DNA of 64,000 bases from Synanceia verrucosa (lineage: Eukaryota; Chordata; Actinopteri; Perciformes; Synanceiidae), in NCBI GenBank assembly GCA_029721515.1, contig CM056567.1, positions 23,718,731-23,782,730 of the forward strand, read 5' to 3'. This document shows positions 22,717 through 34,087 of this stretch, in pieces. Numbering within the stretch: the stretch's first letter is position 1; every line of letters starts with the position of its first letter. A program made the translations under genes and the position numbers. The notes beneath the pieces are model-generated. The model saw nothing but the letters and a program-made list of their open reading frames with translations, made no database searches and was not told the DNA's origin.

Positions 22717-24003
22717 TCACTGTCTCTTCTCCGCTCCTCTTCTTTTCACCTCCTTTTTCTCCTCCTCCTCCCTCTTCTTCATCTCCCTGTCACGCAGCTT
22801 GGTCTTCATCCTCTCCAACGCTGCCTCCCTGTCCAGGATCTCCCGTCTGAAGAGGAAGCAGCCTCTCCTGCTCTTCTGGTAGAGGCAGATCTCCTCCAGA
22901 AGTTTGATCTCCTCTTGCATGTGTTGAGCTGCCGTCTCCAGGCCTTGTATTTTTTTGTCCAGGTCCTTGTTGATATCGTAGACCTGCTCATATTTCATCT
23001 TCCACTCACTAAGATGGGTATTTGCCTGTTGGAGTCTTGTTTCCCAGATCCGTGTCGTATCATCCAGGAGAAATGTGAACCAGCGCTCCCTCTCATCCCG
23101 GTGCCTCGTGTACATGCGCTCCATTTTCTCTCTTGATTCCTGACAGGTTGCCTCGGTCTCGTTGAGTTTAGCTGTTACTGAGTCCAGCTGCATCGTTGCC
23201 TCGTTGAGCCTCTCATATAAACGGCCCATGTTTTGTTTAAGAGGCCAGATTATGTTGTCCTTGTCCCGAATCTCAGTCTTCATCTGGCTCTCCTTCTTTC
23301 TCCAGTCCTCCTCTTTCTGTTCCAGCTCCTTGGCAAACCTCTCCTGCAATGCTTTGACCTGTTCCTGACAGGTTGCCTCGGTCTGGTCGAGTTTAGCTGT
23401 CACTGAGTCCAGCTGCATCGTTGCCTCGTTGAGCCTCTCATATAAACGGCCCATGTTTTGTTTAAGAGGCCAGATTATGTTGTCCTTGTCCTGAATCTCA
23501 GTCTTCATCTGGCTCTCCTTCTTTCTCCAGTCCTCCTCTTTCTGTTCCAGCTCATTGGCAAACCTCTCCTCCAATGCTTTGACCTGTTCCTGACAGGTTG
23601 CCTCGGTCTCTTCGAGTTTAGCTGTCACTGAGTCCAGCTGCATCGTTGCCTCGTTGAGCCTCTCATATAAACGGCCCATGTTTTGTTTAAGAGGCCAGAT
23701 TATGTTGTCCTTGTCCCGAATCTCAGTCTTCATCTGGCTCTCCTTCTTTCTCCAGTCCTCCTCTTTCTGTTCCAACTCCTTGGCAAACCTCTCCTCCAGT
23801 GCTTTGACCTGTTCCTGCCAGGCGTTCTTCATCCTTTCATCAAAAGCATTTGCTACGGAACGGATAACTTCGCTTAGATACGTGTAAGTATCACTTGCGT
23901 AAAGTGCCACTGGTGGAGAAACATGGTCCTGTTGAGGATGTTCTGGTTGGTCCTGGGGCCTGCCAGCATCCTCCTGGTGTGTTGTGTTGTTTCCTCCTTC
24001 CAT
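22717..24003 (-). CDS. Coiled-coil protein, copy B (428 aa, lacks fourth unit)
   Basis: Starts at ATG 24001-24003 and is open to TGA. Residues 1-63 are as in copy A. Three full 75-residue repeats occupy 64-288. The last then joins directly to ESREKMERMY at 289, so the diverged 71-residue LSQ-type unit present in all other copies is missing. The join falls where GAGGCAACCTGTCAG and GAGGCAGCCTGGCAG are alike, which suggests an in-frame recombination deletion. The frame is intact and the C-terminal 140 residues are conserved, so it could make a shortened rod. Function unknown. Confidence 0.65.
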   Translation of the reverse strand: MEGGNNTTHQEDAGRPQDQPEHPQQDHVSPPVALYASDTYTYLSEVIRSVANAFDERMKNAWQEQVKALEERFAKELEQKEEDWRKKESQMKTEIRDKDNIIWPLKQNMGRLYERLNEATMQLDSVTAKLEETEATCQEQVKALEERFANELEQKEEDWRKKESQMKTEIQDKDNIIWPLKQNMGRLYERLNEATMQLDSVTAKLDQTEATCQEQVKALQERFAKELEQKEEDWRKKESQMKTEIRDKDNIIWPLKQNMGRLYERLNEATMQLDSVTAKLNETEATCQESREKMERMYTRHRDERERWFTFLLDDTTRIWETRLQQANTHLSEWKMKYEQVYDINKDLDKKIQGLETAAQHMQEEIKLLEEICLYQKSRRGCFLFRREILDREAALERMKTKLRDREMKKREEEEKKEVKRRGAEKRQ

Positions 24004-24217
24004 ATCAGCGCTGCTGTTTGCAGATATGCTTTTGTACAAAAGGCTTCTATCTGTTTTAGACTGCAGACTGTGAACACTCTGTGTCTCTCTGTGTGCTGCT
24101 GACTGGATCAACCTCTAAACACTTGTGTTCAATAATATTAGATGTTGTGGCTTTCACTGCCTAAAAGATCAGAGGCAGTTCAGAATACCAGGATATCATC
24201 ACACCAGAACGTGTTCT

Positions 24218-24257
24218 GTTGCTATGGACAACAGGGTGACGCCATTTTCCCGGAAGT
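24218..24257 (-). promoter_or_regulatory. X-box / YY1 / ETS cluster, copy B
   Basis: X-box GTTGCTATGGACAAC at 24218-24232 and CCGGAAGT at 24250-24257, with the YY1-like CGCCATTTT between them. Same spacing as in copy A. Confidence 0.55.
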
Positions 24258-24908
24258 CGCGGTGTGATGTAACGTGATCATTTTCAGAGGCTTTCACAGA
24301 CCTAATAAGGCCTCCTTCATGGAAATACATCATTTCATATTACATAATTTGTTTGTCCCTGCCCAGCCACCGTCCTTCCTTCTGTGGAAGTAGCCGGATG
24401 ACCTCATCAATATGGAGGCGCTCCCCCTTCGTCTGCTCCAACTGGCTTTAACTCCTGGAAACACAGCCGAGTGACAGAACAAGACAGGTTGGTAAGTGTC
24501 ACAGCTAGCTAGCATTAGCTAGCTATCTGTTACTGTTAAAGTTAGTCTCCACACTGGACGTTAGGTTGTTGATCAAGATTAAGTCGCGCAAAACTGCTTT
24601 AACAAAATGTGGTAATTAAACAACCGTGTGTGTCAGTAGTAGTACACACAGTTTTTACAGCACAACTTTATCACGTTAGCACGTTATGTGTTACTCTTCA
24701 ATTCGGCTTGAATATAATGTGATATATTCTTTTAGATTTTGGCGTGTTGGTTAAAACAATCCCAGAGCCGAGGCAATCAGTGTAAATAATTTTTAGAAAT
24801 TGAGATATTTAACTGAAGTGATGCTCAGCTATTTTGGTACTGATTTTATCCAAAGAGCCTAATGTTAGTCTGTTTGCGTTATTTTATTCAAATATCTTAC
24901 AAATAGGT

Positions 24909-25757
24909 ATGTTAGGGTTGTGCATATTTGACTGTAAAAACCATCAGATTGCAGTAGAGTTTAGCAGGACTGCAGGTGAGCTCCTCTTGTTCACTGTAAT
25001 AATACTGACAGCTATCTAACCCCAGCGTTAGATCATTGAGCTACTCTATGATATTAATGTGTCTGTGAATGGCAGGTTTATTCTCATGTTTCTGTTTTTT
25101 TCCTCATTACAACAAGTGAAACAGCAAAGAGATAAACTGAGGCAGTATCAGAAGAGATCAGCCTGCAGCTGGAGAAGGAGAGACTTTAAGCCAAACAGCT
25201 GCTGAAATATGGCAAAAAAAAAAAGAGCGACAATACCAAAATATTCTAATGTTACAGAGAGATAGATCACTGCTGAATCGACAAAGTTGACAAATCAGGA
25301 GAAATAAACTTCTAGTGGAATTCTTTATTCATGTTTTTATAAATATCCAGGGTAGAGATCATAAAAGATTTGTGTACATTTTGAGAATCTAATGAGCCTT
25401 TGAGTATTTGGTGTTTGATGGTAGATTTTCTACTTATGTATCTCACAAGTGATTTGAGAAATGAGTCAGTGTCTGTTTCAGTGGTTATTGATGCTTTTTC
25501 ACTGTTAGGTGATGTCTGTTGAAGAAGTTGAGGGGATTTGAGATGAAACAAGACGCCATTGAATACCAAAGGGTACAGTAAGCTGATGTCAAACATACAG
25601 GACCGTTTTCTATACTCTGATCTACAATATGAACCTGTTTGTTGTTGTTTACTGAGAGCTTGTTGTGTCTCTGCAGCAAATAGATGAGATGCTTGCTGGA
25701 TATTTGTCTCAAGAAGATGAAGATGCTGTGCTGGCTGAGCTGGAGACTATAACTCAG
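24909..25757 (+). pseudogene. chmp6: CHMP6 pseudogene fragment, divergent from copy B
   Basis: Exon-1 candidate 24909-24975, KQQRDKLRQYQKR piece from 25116 with frameshifts, 64-nt piece 25509-25572 with TGA and 2-nt loss, intact exon 25677-25757. The defects are the same as in the other units, so decay came before amplification. Confidence 0.82.
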
Positions 25758-27806
25758 GTCGGTCTCATCTCCATGGCTGTGTTTACGCTTTACGAGGTTT
25801 GATGCTAAAATTCACATTTTTACACAAACTGTATGTTTTTAATTGAAATTGAAGCGTCATCAGAAAAATGTCTCATTGTGGTCCATTCACCACAGATTTT
25901 AAATTACTGGAGAATACATTAAACCACCAATAGTTCAAGCACTAACAGGTATCTACCAGTTGTTTTCATTTGAAAATTGTTGTAAGAGTTACTGTTCTGA
26001 TTTGATGGTAAAGAAGTCAATAACATGTTGAGTTCAATGACTAAGTCCCAGTCTAAGTCTCTCACTTTGTGTCTCATTTTTATTTATTGGTGTGGATCTA
26101 GGTTTCCCAAAACCATGCTGTTAATCAGCTGTTAATCTGTTAATCAGCTGTTAAGCCTATTCATGGAAGAATATGATCTGCTAGAAGAAATAAAATGCCT
26201 TTGGGAAACCCAGCCTATACATGATGTAAAGATGTACAGAGAGGGTCGGCCAGTTTGCCCACACCCAGGATGTGACCCTCATAACTATGTCATATTTTAC
26301 ATACGTGTAGAAGAAGACTGCATTACGTTCAATTTACCATTTATTTACCATTAAACGTACAAGGAACAACTGGTTGTCTGTGAACCTGTGAGCACACACA
26401 GTACACTCATTAGCACCCACATGTGAAAATGAAGTGTGTCTTGAAACTAAAATCATTCATGAATTATTTTCTTTAAGCTTTGAAGGGTGGAAGGTGAGGC
26501 GATGCTGTATCCCGGTAATGAGTAGAAGGCAGGGAAAAACCCTGGACAGGTCTACAGTCAAACGAAATAAATAAAACAAGACATAACTAATCTTCCATAC
26601 TCTGACATAATGGCTTGTTATTCATTTTGAACTTGAGCCCGAGACAAAAGCAATCAGCTTCATGTGTGGTTTAATGTTCTTTTCATCCTCTTTCATGCAG
26701 GTGAGCAAGATGATACAAACAAGAAGGAGTTGTGCAAAGTAATACTGAGCAAATGTATAGTATTTACTGTGATCTGTGACTGTGATAACCCATAAAAAAG
26801 ACTCAGCGGGTGTTACTGATCTTATCTGCCCTCTGTAGATGCTGCTATTGTGCATCAGTCAATAGAGCATATAGTTCCCCCACCTCCTTAACCCACTTTA
26901 AATATTAGTGTTTTTTTTTCATAAACAATAGAGAAGGTAACAGTTTTTCATGCTCTGATGCACACACAATTATTTTTATCCATATATGTTGTTTGAGGAA
27001 ACCACAGAAAATATTACCAGGATGTCTTTTACCGTGCAAATGTGTAGTTTTATAAATTCAACAGATTCAAGTATTTACAAAATTGAAGCTTAACCCATAA
27101 CTAAGAGTTCACTTAATTTACCAGCTCACCTGCCGTACCTGTGTCTCTGCAAGCGATCACACATAACACTACAGAGGGGATGAGTGAAGAGACACTTCTT
27201 AACAGGTGTGAAATTTGTTATTCTCACCGACGACATCAGCAAATATTTTGCATGAAACCACAGAGGATGTGTTTGTCACAGTTTCTAAATCTAAAGCAAG
27301 ATCTGTAAAGTGTGAATGTGAGACATTTGACCACATTGTGTCTTGTGTTATGGTTTACAAGCTGGGTTTGACCCACTAACACATGCTGTTTGATATGGCA
27401 TTGTTCCAACATTTGGTTTAATTGATCATTTCCATTTCTTCTTGTATCTTGTGACAGCTCACCTACTGTAGTTTCTGGGCATCCTTCTGTGTCAGTCACC
27501 CTCTGCATTCCCTGTCTGACACACAAGTGAAAGCCAACATGACACCAAGTCATTTATGTCCATGTCCATTTGTGAATAAGACTTTCTTAGTACTCTCTGA
27601 AAACGACTTAGAAAGTCGATCTCTCTGCTGAGAAATGCTCGGGTCATTGCCCTCCCTGCAGCCAGGTTCTGCAAGTCAACGACCACAAGATGGCACTAAA
27701 GAACTGATTTAATGCTGGAATGATCATACAATGAAACTATGGAGCTAGAACAGTCTCAAAAAGAATAAATGAACACAGAAATGAATAAATACACAAACAA
27801 GGATTC
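25758..27806. other. Type I spacer B-C, no recognised gene
   Basis: Equivalent of 17402-19429, with small indels (for example near 26641 and 26916). No gene recognised. Confidence 0.6.
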
Positions 27807-27995
27807 ACAAATGTATTTTGAAAATCCACAAATGTATTCTGAATATTTACAAATGTATTTTGAAAATCCACAAATGTATTCTGAATATTTACAAATGTAT
27901 TTTGAAAATCCACAAATGTATTCTGAATATTTACAAATGTATTTTGAAAATCCACAAATGTATTCTGAATCTTTACAAATGTATTTTGAAAATCC
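27807..27995. repeat. 21-bp VNTR, 9 units
   Basis: Nearly perfect alternation of the two 21-mer variants. This is the longest allele in the window. Confidence 0.95.
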
Positions 27996-28214
27996 ACAAA
28001 TGTATGTATGTGAAGATATTTGTTAGTTTCATGAAATACATTTGTGAACTGTCTAACGTGCATTTACAACGTGCTTTTAATTTGTGAATCTCCTTGCATT
28101 TGTGTGTGGATTTTTGAGACTCATCTAGCGGTGACCAGATCCATAGATATCTATAAGAAAGGCTAGATGGAGATGTAGTCACCAGCGTCGGCGGCCATCT
28201 CACCACAGAAAACT

Positions 28215-28830
28215 ATTCAGGCTGGTCAGCTCTGTCCTGGATCGGCTCCGTTCTGGATCGGCTCCGTTCTGGACTGCTCCCTGGACTCCATAGAGGAGGT
28301 GGGTGTGAGGAGGATGTCAGCAAAACTCACCTCCATCATGGACAACCCCTCTGAGCCTCTGATGGACTGTGGAGGCTTTAAGCAGCTCCTTCAGCTGCAG
28401 ACTCAGACTTCCACCCTGCTAGAAGGAGCTGCTGCAGCTCATTCCTACCATCTGCAATGAAACTTTACAACATCAGCATCACTGTCTGATGTTAATACAA
28501 CTGGACTCTTTACCATCACTGCCTTGTTTTCAAATCTGTTCGCACTATCCTTCCTTTTGCACAAAATATTTTCACTTCTGTTTTATTTCATCATAAAAAT
28601 ACATTCTATTCATCTTATAATTGTGTTTAACATTTCATTTACAATTAAAAATACTTCTCCTTACTTGTTATTTAGTACATATTTTAAATATGTAAATATT
28701 ATTCAGTTATTATTGTTATTATTACTTATTCTTTTAAGTTTTTGTTGTGGTTTGTTTTTTATTACTGTATCATGTCTATGCTGCTGTGGTGGGTGAATTT
28801 CCCCTAATGGGGTATTAATAAAAAAATCCA
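28215..28830 (+). mobile_element. Probable non-LTR retroelement 3' tail
   Basis: As 19677-20287, but with the ATGAAACTTT and TTCGCACT variants that D-E and E-F share. Confidence 0.4.
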
Positions 28831-28863
28831 TTATATTCTATTGACCCATACAAGTCTGTAACC

Positions 28864-28927
28864 CTGACAGTTTACAGATGGAACCATGGTACAAATAGAC
28901 CTGTTTGTTCCATTTGTACACTGTCAG
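28864..28927. repeat. 64-bp imperfect hairpin
   Basis: Same hairpin as 20323-20386, arms unchanged. Confidence 0.75.
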
Positions 28928-29171
28928 AGTTGAAATTTAAAGGTTTGAGAAACACTGATGCAGTACATGTATGTACAACACAAGTTCTGCTTCACAGGAA
29001 CAGCAGGGCTATGTGAGTTCATGTTATTGCAAAAGTGTTTTTGACCCAAGCTTTTTAGAAATGTTTCACAATCATTGAATGCTACTTTTTTAATAACAAT
29101 TTTAGCGTGGTTGTCTTATTCTTAACATTTCTGCTTTTTACTTGAGAACATACATCCATTCAGTATATTTG

Positions 29172-29213
29172 TATATGTGTGTGTATATATATATATATAC
29201 ACATATCTATCTA

Positions 29214-29252
<39 letters not shown>
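29172..29252. repeat. (TCTA)n/(TA)n microsatellite
   Basis: TA run, then TCTATCTA run, then TA run; orthologous to 20630-20711. Confidence 0.9.
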
Positions 29253-29254
<2 letters not shown>

Positions 29255-29528
29255 TTAAAATTAAACAATCTATTGTTATTTAAATGATCATGCAGCATAG
29301 ACATTCATGTTAGGAGTGGGCGAGCTGCCTGTGGCAAGATGGCTGCCATGTGAGGACGTCAGTCTCCATTGGCCATCTAGTGTTTATATACATATCTATG
29401 GCTTCATAGCCTCAGGGCTTCATGCTTCTTCTTCTTCTTTTTCTTTGTTAAATGAACTTTTTTCAAACATTACAAAGATGCAAATAAATCAGTGTGAAAT
29501 AAAATTATTACAAATATTGTTACATTAG

Positions 29529-30433
29529 TCAACTTAGATGCTGCAGTTCTCTACAGAAAAGGTTAAAGTTCAGAGTTGTTTGACGTACACGAGCTTTATG
29601 AATATGATATTTGCCAATAAGGCACGCAAGCTTAAATATATTGTTGGTAGATTGAGGATCTGTATTGCACCTTAAGAACAAGACCATGTCTTCTATATTT
29701 AGGATTAATATGTTACATTTTGTAAAAATGAATACAGAGACCTGAATCCAAAAGTCAAAGGAATAGGTACATTCATAGAACAGGTGTGATATTGTGATAG
29801 AAATATAGCAGAATGTGTCAGAAGCTGTTATGTCTGAACTCATGATGATGTTGCCAGAAGTTATCTTGTTTAGAGAACAGTGTGTGTGCAGTATGCCTTT
29901 TCCTCACCATCAGGCCTGATAGACATGTGGACTCTGCCTACATTAAAACATACAGCATGTTCCTTTCTCACTATGACGGTATTGCTTGTCAGCAGGAACT
30001 CACGTACGCATGTATGTATCAGAAGTGCATAAATACTGTTTTTCCTGACATTCTGTATGGGCATTCACTCACAACGCTCTGAGCTGTGTGTTTGAAATCT
30101 CATCTCTGTTCTGCAGACAGATAATAAAAGAGCAACTTTCTCTGGGCAACTGAATCAGTGAAGTTTATTCACGGGACTCTTAAAGAACCCTGTGGAAATT
30201 AAAACATCCTGATAGAATATTTCCACAACAATTTGGTTTCAGGTTCTGCTTTACAAAATGAGCACAAAGGTGACATGTCTGCTTTAAATTTATGTAGGAA
30301 GTGACTGCAGGGGTAGTATCTATGTAGTATTTTCATGGACCTCCTTGATTTTGTTTGGAATGAGGAATTTATTTGGTTCAGAACAGATTTTCTCTACGAA
30401 GATATTTGAGAAGTTATACTTCCATTTTATCAT
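29529..30433 (-). mobile_element. LINE RT C-terminal remnant split by LTR
   Basis: Halves at 30231-30433 and 29529-29792. Same architecture as 20988-21900. Confidence 0.7.
29793..30230 (+). mobile_element. Solo LTR, shorter allele
   Basis: 438 bp. Starts TGTGATAG, identical to the LTR stub next to the polypurine tract at 13335, and lacks the 8-bp insertion. Confidence 0.7.
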
Positions 30434-31254
30434 TGATTTGAGGGGATCACTTTTATCTGAGATGATAACACTCCTGATGTGATGATTATTGCATCTATCA
30501 TTAGTAAATTCCATCCCTCCAATTGAAAGTTTGACAATAAACACATTGATTTAACCACAAATTGCTCATCAGATATTGTTTTTCTACCTTCAGGGACTCC
30601 TCTGTGAGTCCCTAGAAAAAGTCATTTTAGTGAGTAAACAAGTTCTGAAAAGCCAATTTCATTCTGGAAAATACAAATCCTGGTGAGTGTTTTTGATGTT
30701 TTGGCAGAGGACCGACTGTAGTAATAGAAGGACTTTTATTATTTATTAGGTACATAAATATAGGAGGGAAGCAGGTGACTACAACATATCCCACTAAATT
30801 ATGTATTATTCATTGTTATTAGTATAAGACATGATGTTAAAATATATACAGAAAAGGCCTATTTTAAAAAAATAAATAAAATAAAATGTTATTATTGACA
30901 TAATATTAGCACAGCATTTCCCCTAAAGAACTATTGGATATATTAGTTATTATTATCCCAATTTCTGGTTAATTGTATAACCTTTCTCTATATTATGCAA
31001 TCTTTGTAAGATTATCTATTTTATTTTTTTAAGACTGCAGTTTAGTGGGCTGTATTTTCCTCTCTTTTCATGAATAAATGTTCAACCAAACCAAAAGGAT
31101 TATTTTTGTTTTTTTAATTCAGTCTTTTCTCATAGTTTGTTTCTTTTTCTTTTCTTTTTGCTGAAATGATAAAGGAGGTAGAGGGGAGGGAGATGAAGGA
31201 AGTTACTGATGTCCAGCCTAAGCTGAACATCCAGCAGCCTCCTCCACTTGACAG

Positions 31255-32601
31255 TCACTGTCTCTTCTCCGCTCCTCTTCTTTTCACCTCCTTTTTCTCC
31301 TCCTCCTCCCTCTTCTTCATCTCCCTGTCACGCAGCTTGGTCTTCATCCTCTCCAACGCTGCCTCCCTGTCCAGGATCTCCCGTCTGAAGAGGAAGCAGC
31401 CTCTCCTGCTCTTCTGGTAGAGGCAGATCTCCTCCAGAAGTTTGATCTCCTCTTGCATGTGTTGAGCTGCCGTCTCCAGGCCTTGTATTTTTTTTGTCCA
31501 GGTCCTTGTTGATATCGTAGACCTGCTCATATTTCATCTTCCACTCACTAAGGTGGGTATTTGCCTGTTGGAGTCTTGTTTCCCAGATCCGTGTCGTATC
31601 ATCCAGGAGAAATGTGAACCAGCGCTCCCTCTCATCCCGGTGCCTCGTGTACATGCGCTCCACTTTCTCTCTTGATTCCTGCCAGGCTGCCTCGGCTTGT
31701 TTGAAGTCAGCTGTTTGTCTTTCCAGCTGGCTCATTTTCTCAATGAGACTCAGACGCAAATGGTCGTTGCATTGGACAAGACTTTGGATTTTGTCGTCCT
31801 TGTTGTGATGGTCGATCTCCAGCTGGATCACCTTGATTTTCCAGCTCTCTTCTGTCTGTGACAGCCTCTCCTCCAATGCTTTGACCTGTTCCTGACAGGT
31901 TGCCTCGGTCTCGTAGAGTTTAGTTGTTACTGAGTCCAGCTGCATCGTTGCCTCGTTGAGCCTCTCATACAAACGGCCCATGTTTTGTTTAAGAGGCCAG
32001 ATTATGTTGTCCTTGACCTGAATCTCAGTCTTCATCTGGCTCTCCTTCTTTCTCCAGTCCTCCTCTTTCCGTTCCAGCTCCTTGGCAAACCTCTCCTCCA
32101 ATGCTTTGACCTGTTCCTGACAGGTTGCCTCAGTCTGGTCGAGTTTAGCTGTTACTGAGTCCAGCTGCATCGTTGCCTCGTTGAGGCTCTCATATAAACG
32201 GCCCATGTTTTGTTTAAGAGGCCAGATTATGTTGTCCTTGTCCCGAATCTCAATCTTCATCTGGCTCTCCTTCTTTCTCCAGTCCTCCTCTTTCTGTTCC
32301 AGCTCCTTGGCAAACCTCTCCTCCAATGCTTTGACCTGTTCCTGACAGGTTGCCTCGGTCTCTTCGAGTTTAGCTGTCACTGAGTCCAGCTGCATCGTTG
32401 CCTCGTTGAGCCTCTCATATAAACGGCCCATGTTTTGTTTAAGAGGCCAGATTATGTTGTCCTTGTCCCGAATCTCAGTCTTCATCTGGCTCTCCTTCTT
32501 TCTCCAGTCCTCCTCTTTCTGTTCCAACTCCTTGGCAAACCTCTCCTCCAGTGTTTTGACCTGTTCCTGCCAGGCGTTCTTCATCCTTTCATCAAAAGCA
32601 T
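31255..32601 (-). pseudogene. Coiled-coil protein, copy C (frameshifted, 5' lost in gap)
   Basis: Begins inside the gap at AFDERMKNAWQ. Three 75-residue repeats lie at 31892-32566 and the diverged fourth at 31679-31891. In the C-terminal part an 8-T run (31488-31495) replaces the 7 T of all other copies, so the frame breaks after DLDKK and the normal C-terminus continues in another frame to 31255. The lesion is a single homopolymer base, so consensus error is as likely as real decay. Promoter and about 50 N-terminal codons are not visible. Confidence 0.7.
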
Positions 32602-33101
32602 NNNNNNNNNNNNNNNNNNNNNNNNNNNNNNNNNNNNNNNNNNNNNNNNNNNNNNNNNNNNNNNNNNNNNNNNNNNNNNNNNNNNNNNNNNNNNNNNNNN
32701 NNNNNNNNNNNNNNNNNNNNNNNNNNNNNNNNNNNNNNNNNNNNNNNNNNNNNNNNNNNNNNNNNNNNNNNNNNNNNNNNNNNNNNNNNNNNNNNNNNNN
32801 NNNNNNNNNNNNNNNNNNNNNNNNNNNNNNNNNNNNNNNNNNNNNNNNNNNNNNNNNNNNNNNNNNNNNNNNNNNNNNNNNNNNNNNNNNNNNNNNNNNN
32901 NNNNNNNNNNNNNNNNNNNNNNNNNNNNNNNNNNNNNNNNNNNNNNNNNNNNNNNNNNNNNNNNNNNNNNNNNNNNNNNNNNNNNNNNNNNNNNNNNNNN
33001 NNNNNNNNNNNNNNNNNNNNNNNNNNNNNNNNNNNNNNNNNNNNNNNNNNNNNNNNNNNNNNNNNNNNNNNNNNNNNNNNNNNNNNNNNNNNNNNNNNNN
33101 N
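32602..33101. other. Assembly gap (500 N) at orientation switch
   Basis: Exactly 500 N. Left is copy C on minus. Right is the CHMP6 fragment of a plus-oriented unit. The turning point of the inverted arrangement is therefore never seen in sequence. Confidence 1.
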
Positions 33102-33903
33102 TGAGACAAATATCCAGCAAGCATCTCATCTATTTGCTGTAGAGACACAACAAGCTCTCAGTAAACAACAACAAACAGGTTCATATTGTAGATCAGAGTA
33201 TAGAAAACGGTCCTGTATGTTTGACATCAGCTTACTGTACCCTTTGGTATTCAATGGCGTCTTGTTTCATCTCAAATCCCCTCAACTTCTTCAACAGACA
33301 TCACCTAACAGTGAAAAAGCATCAATAACCACTGAAACAGACACTGACTCATTTCTCAAATCACTTGTGAGATACATAAGTAGAAAATCTACCATCAAAC
33401 ACCAAATACTCAAAGGCTCATTAGATTCTCAAAATGTACACAAATCTTTTATGATCTCTACCCTGGATATTTATAAAAACATGAATAAAGAATTCCACTA
33501 GAAGTTTATTTCTCCTGATTTGTCAACTTTGTCGATTCAGCAGTGATCTATCTCTCTGTAACATTAGAATATTTTGGTATTGTCGCTCTTTTTTTTTTGC
33601 CATATTTCAGCAGCTGTTTGGCTTAAAGTCTCTCCTTCTCCAGCTGCAGGCTGATCTCTTCTGATACTGCCTCAGTTTATCTCTTTGCTGTTTCACTTGT
33701 TGTAATGAGGAAAAAAACAGAAACATGAGAATAAACCTGCCATTCACAGACACATGAATATCATAGAGTAGCTCAATGATCTAACGCTGGGGTTAGATAG
33801 CTGTCAGTATTATTACAGTGAACAAGAGGAGCTCACCTGCAGCCCTGCTAAACTCTACTGCAATCTGATGGTTTTTACAGTCAAATATGCACAACCCTAA
33901 CAT
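33102..33903 (-). pseudogene. chmp6: CHMP6 pseudogene fragment, divergent from copy D
   Basis: The QIDEMLAG exon is cut by the gap (33102-33136) and its acceptor is CTACAG rather than CTGCAG. The 64-nt piece 33241-33304 has the shared TGA, the frameshifted piece ends at 33696, and the exon-1 candidate is 33837-33903. The Tc1-like element sits between this and copy D. Confidence 0.78.
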
Positions 33904-34087
33904 ACCTATTTGTAAGATATTTGAATAAAATAACGCAAACAGACTAACATTAGGCTCTTTGGATAAAATCAGTACCAAAATAGCTGAGCATCACTTCAGT
34001 TAAATATCTCAGTTTCTAAAAATTATTTACACTGATTGCCTCGGCTCTGGGATTGTTTTAACCAACACGCCAAAATCTAAAAGAATA

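Noticed and set aside
27807..27995. CRISPR-like regular direct repeats
   Set aside because: Contiguous 21-mers with no spacers, no cas genes, and a vertebrate context; it is a VNTR.
31328..33148. A 606-codon minus-strand frame running from the CHMP6 exon through the gap into copy C
   Set aside because: It is open only because N was read through. The two sides belong to units of opposite orientation, and it starts from a non-ATG codon.
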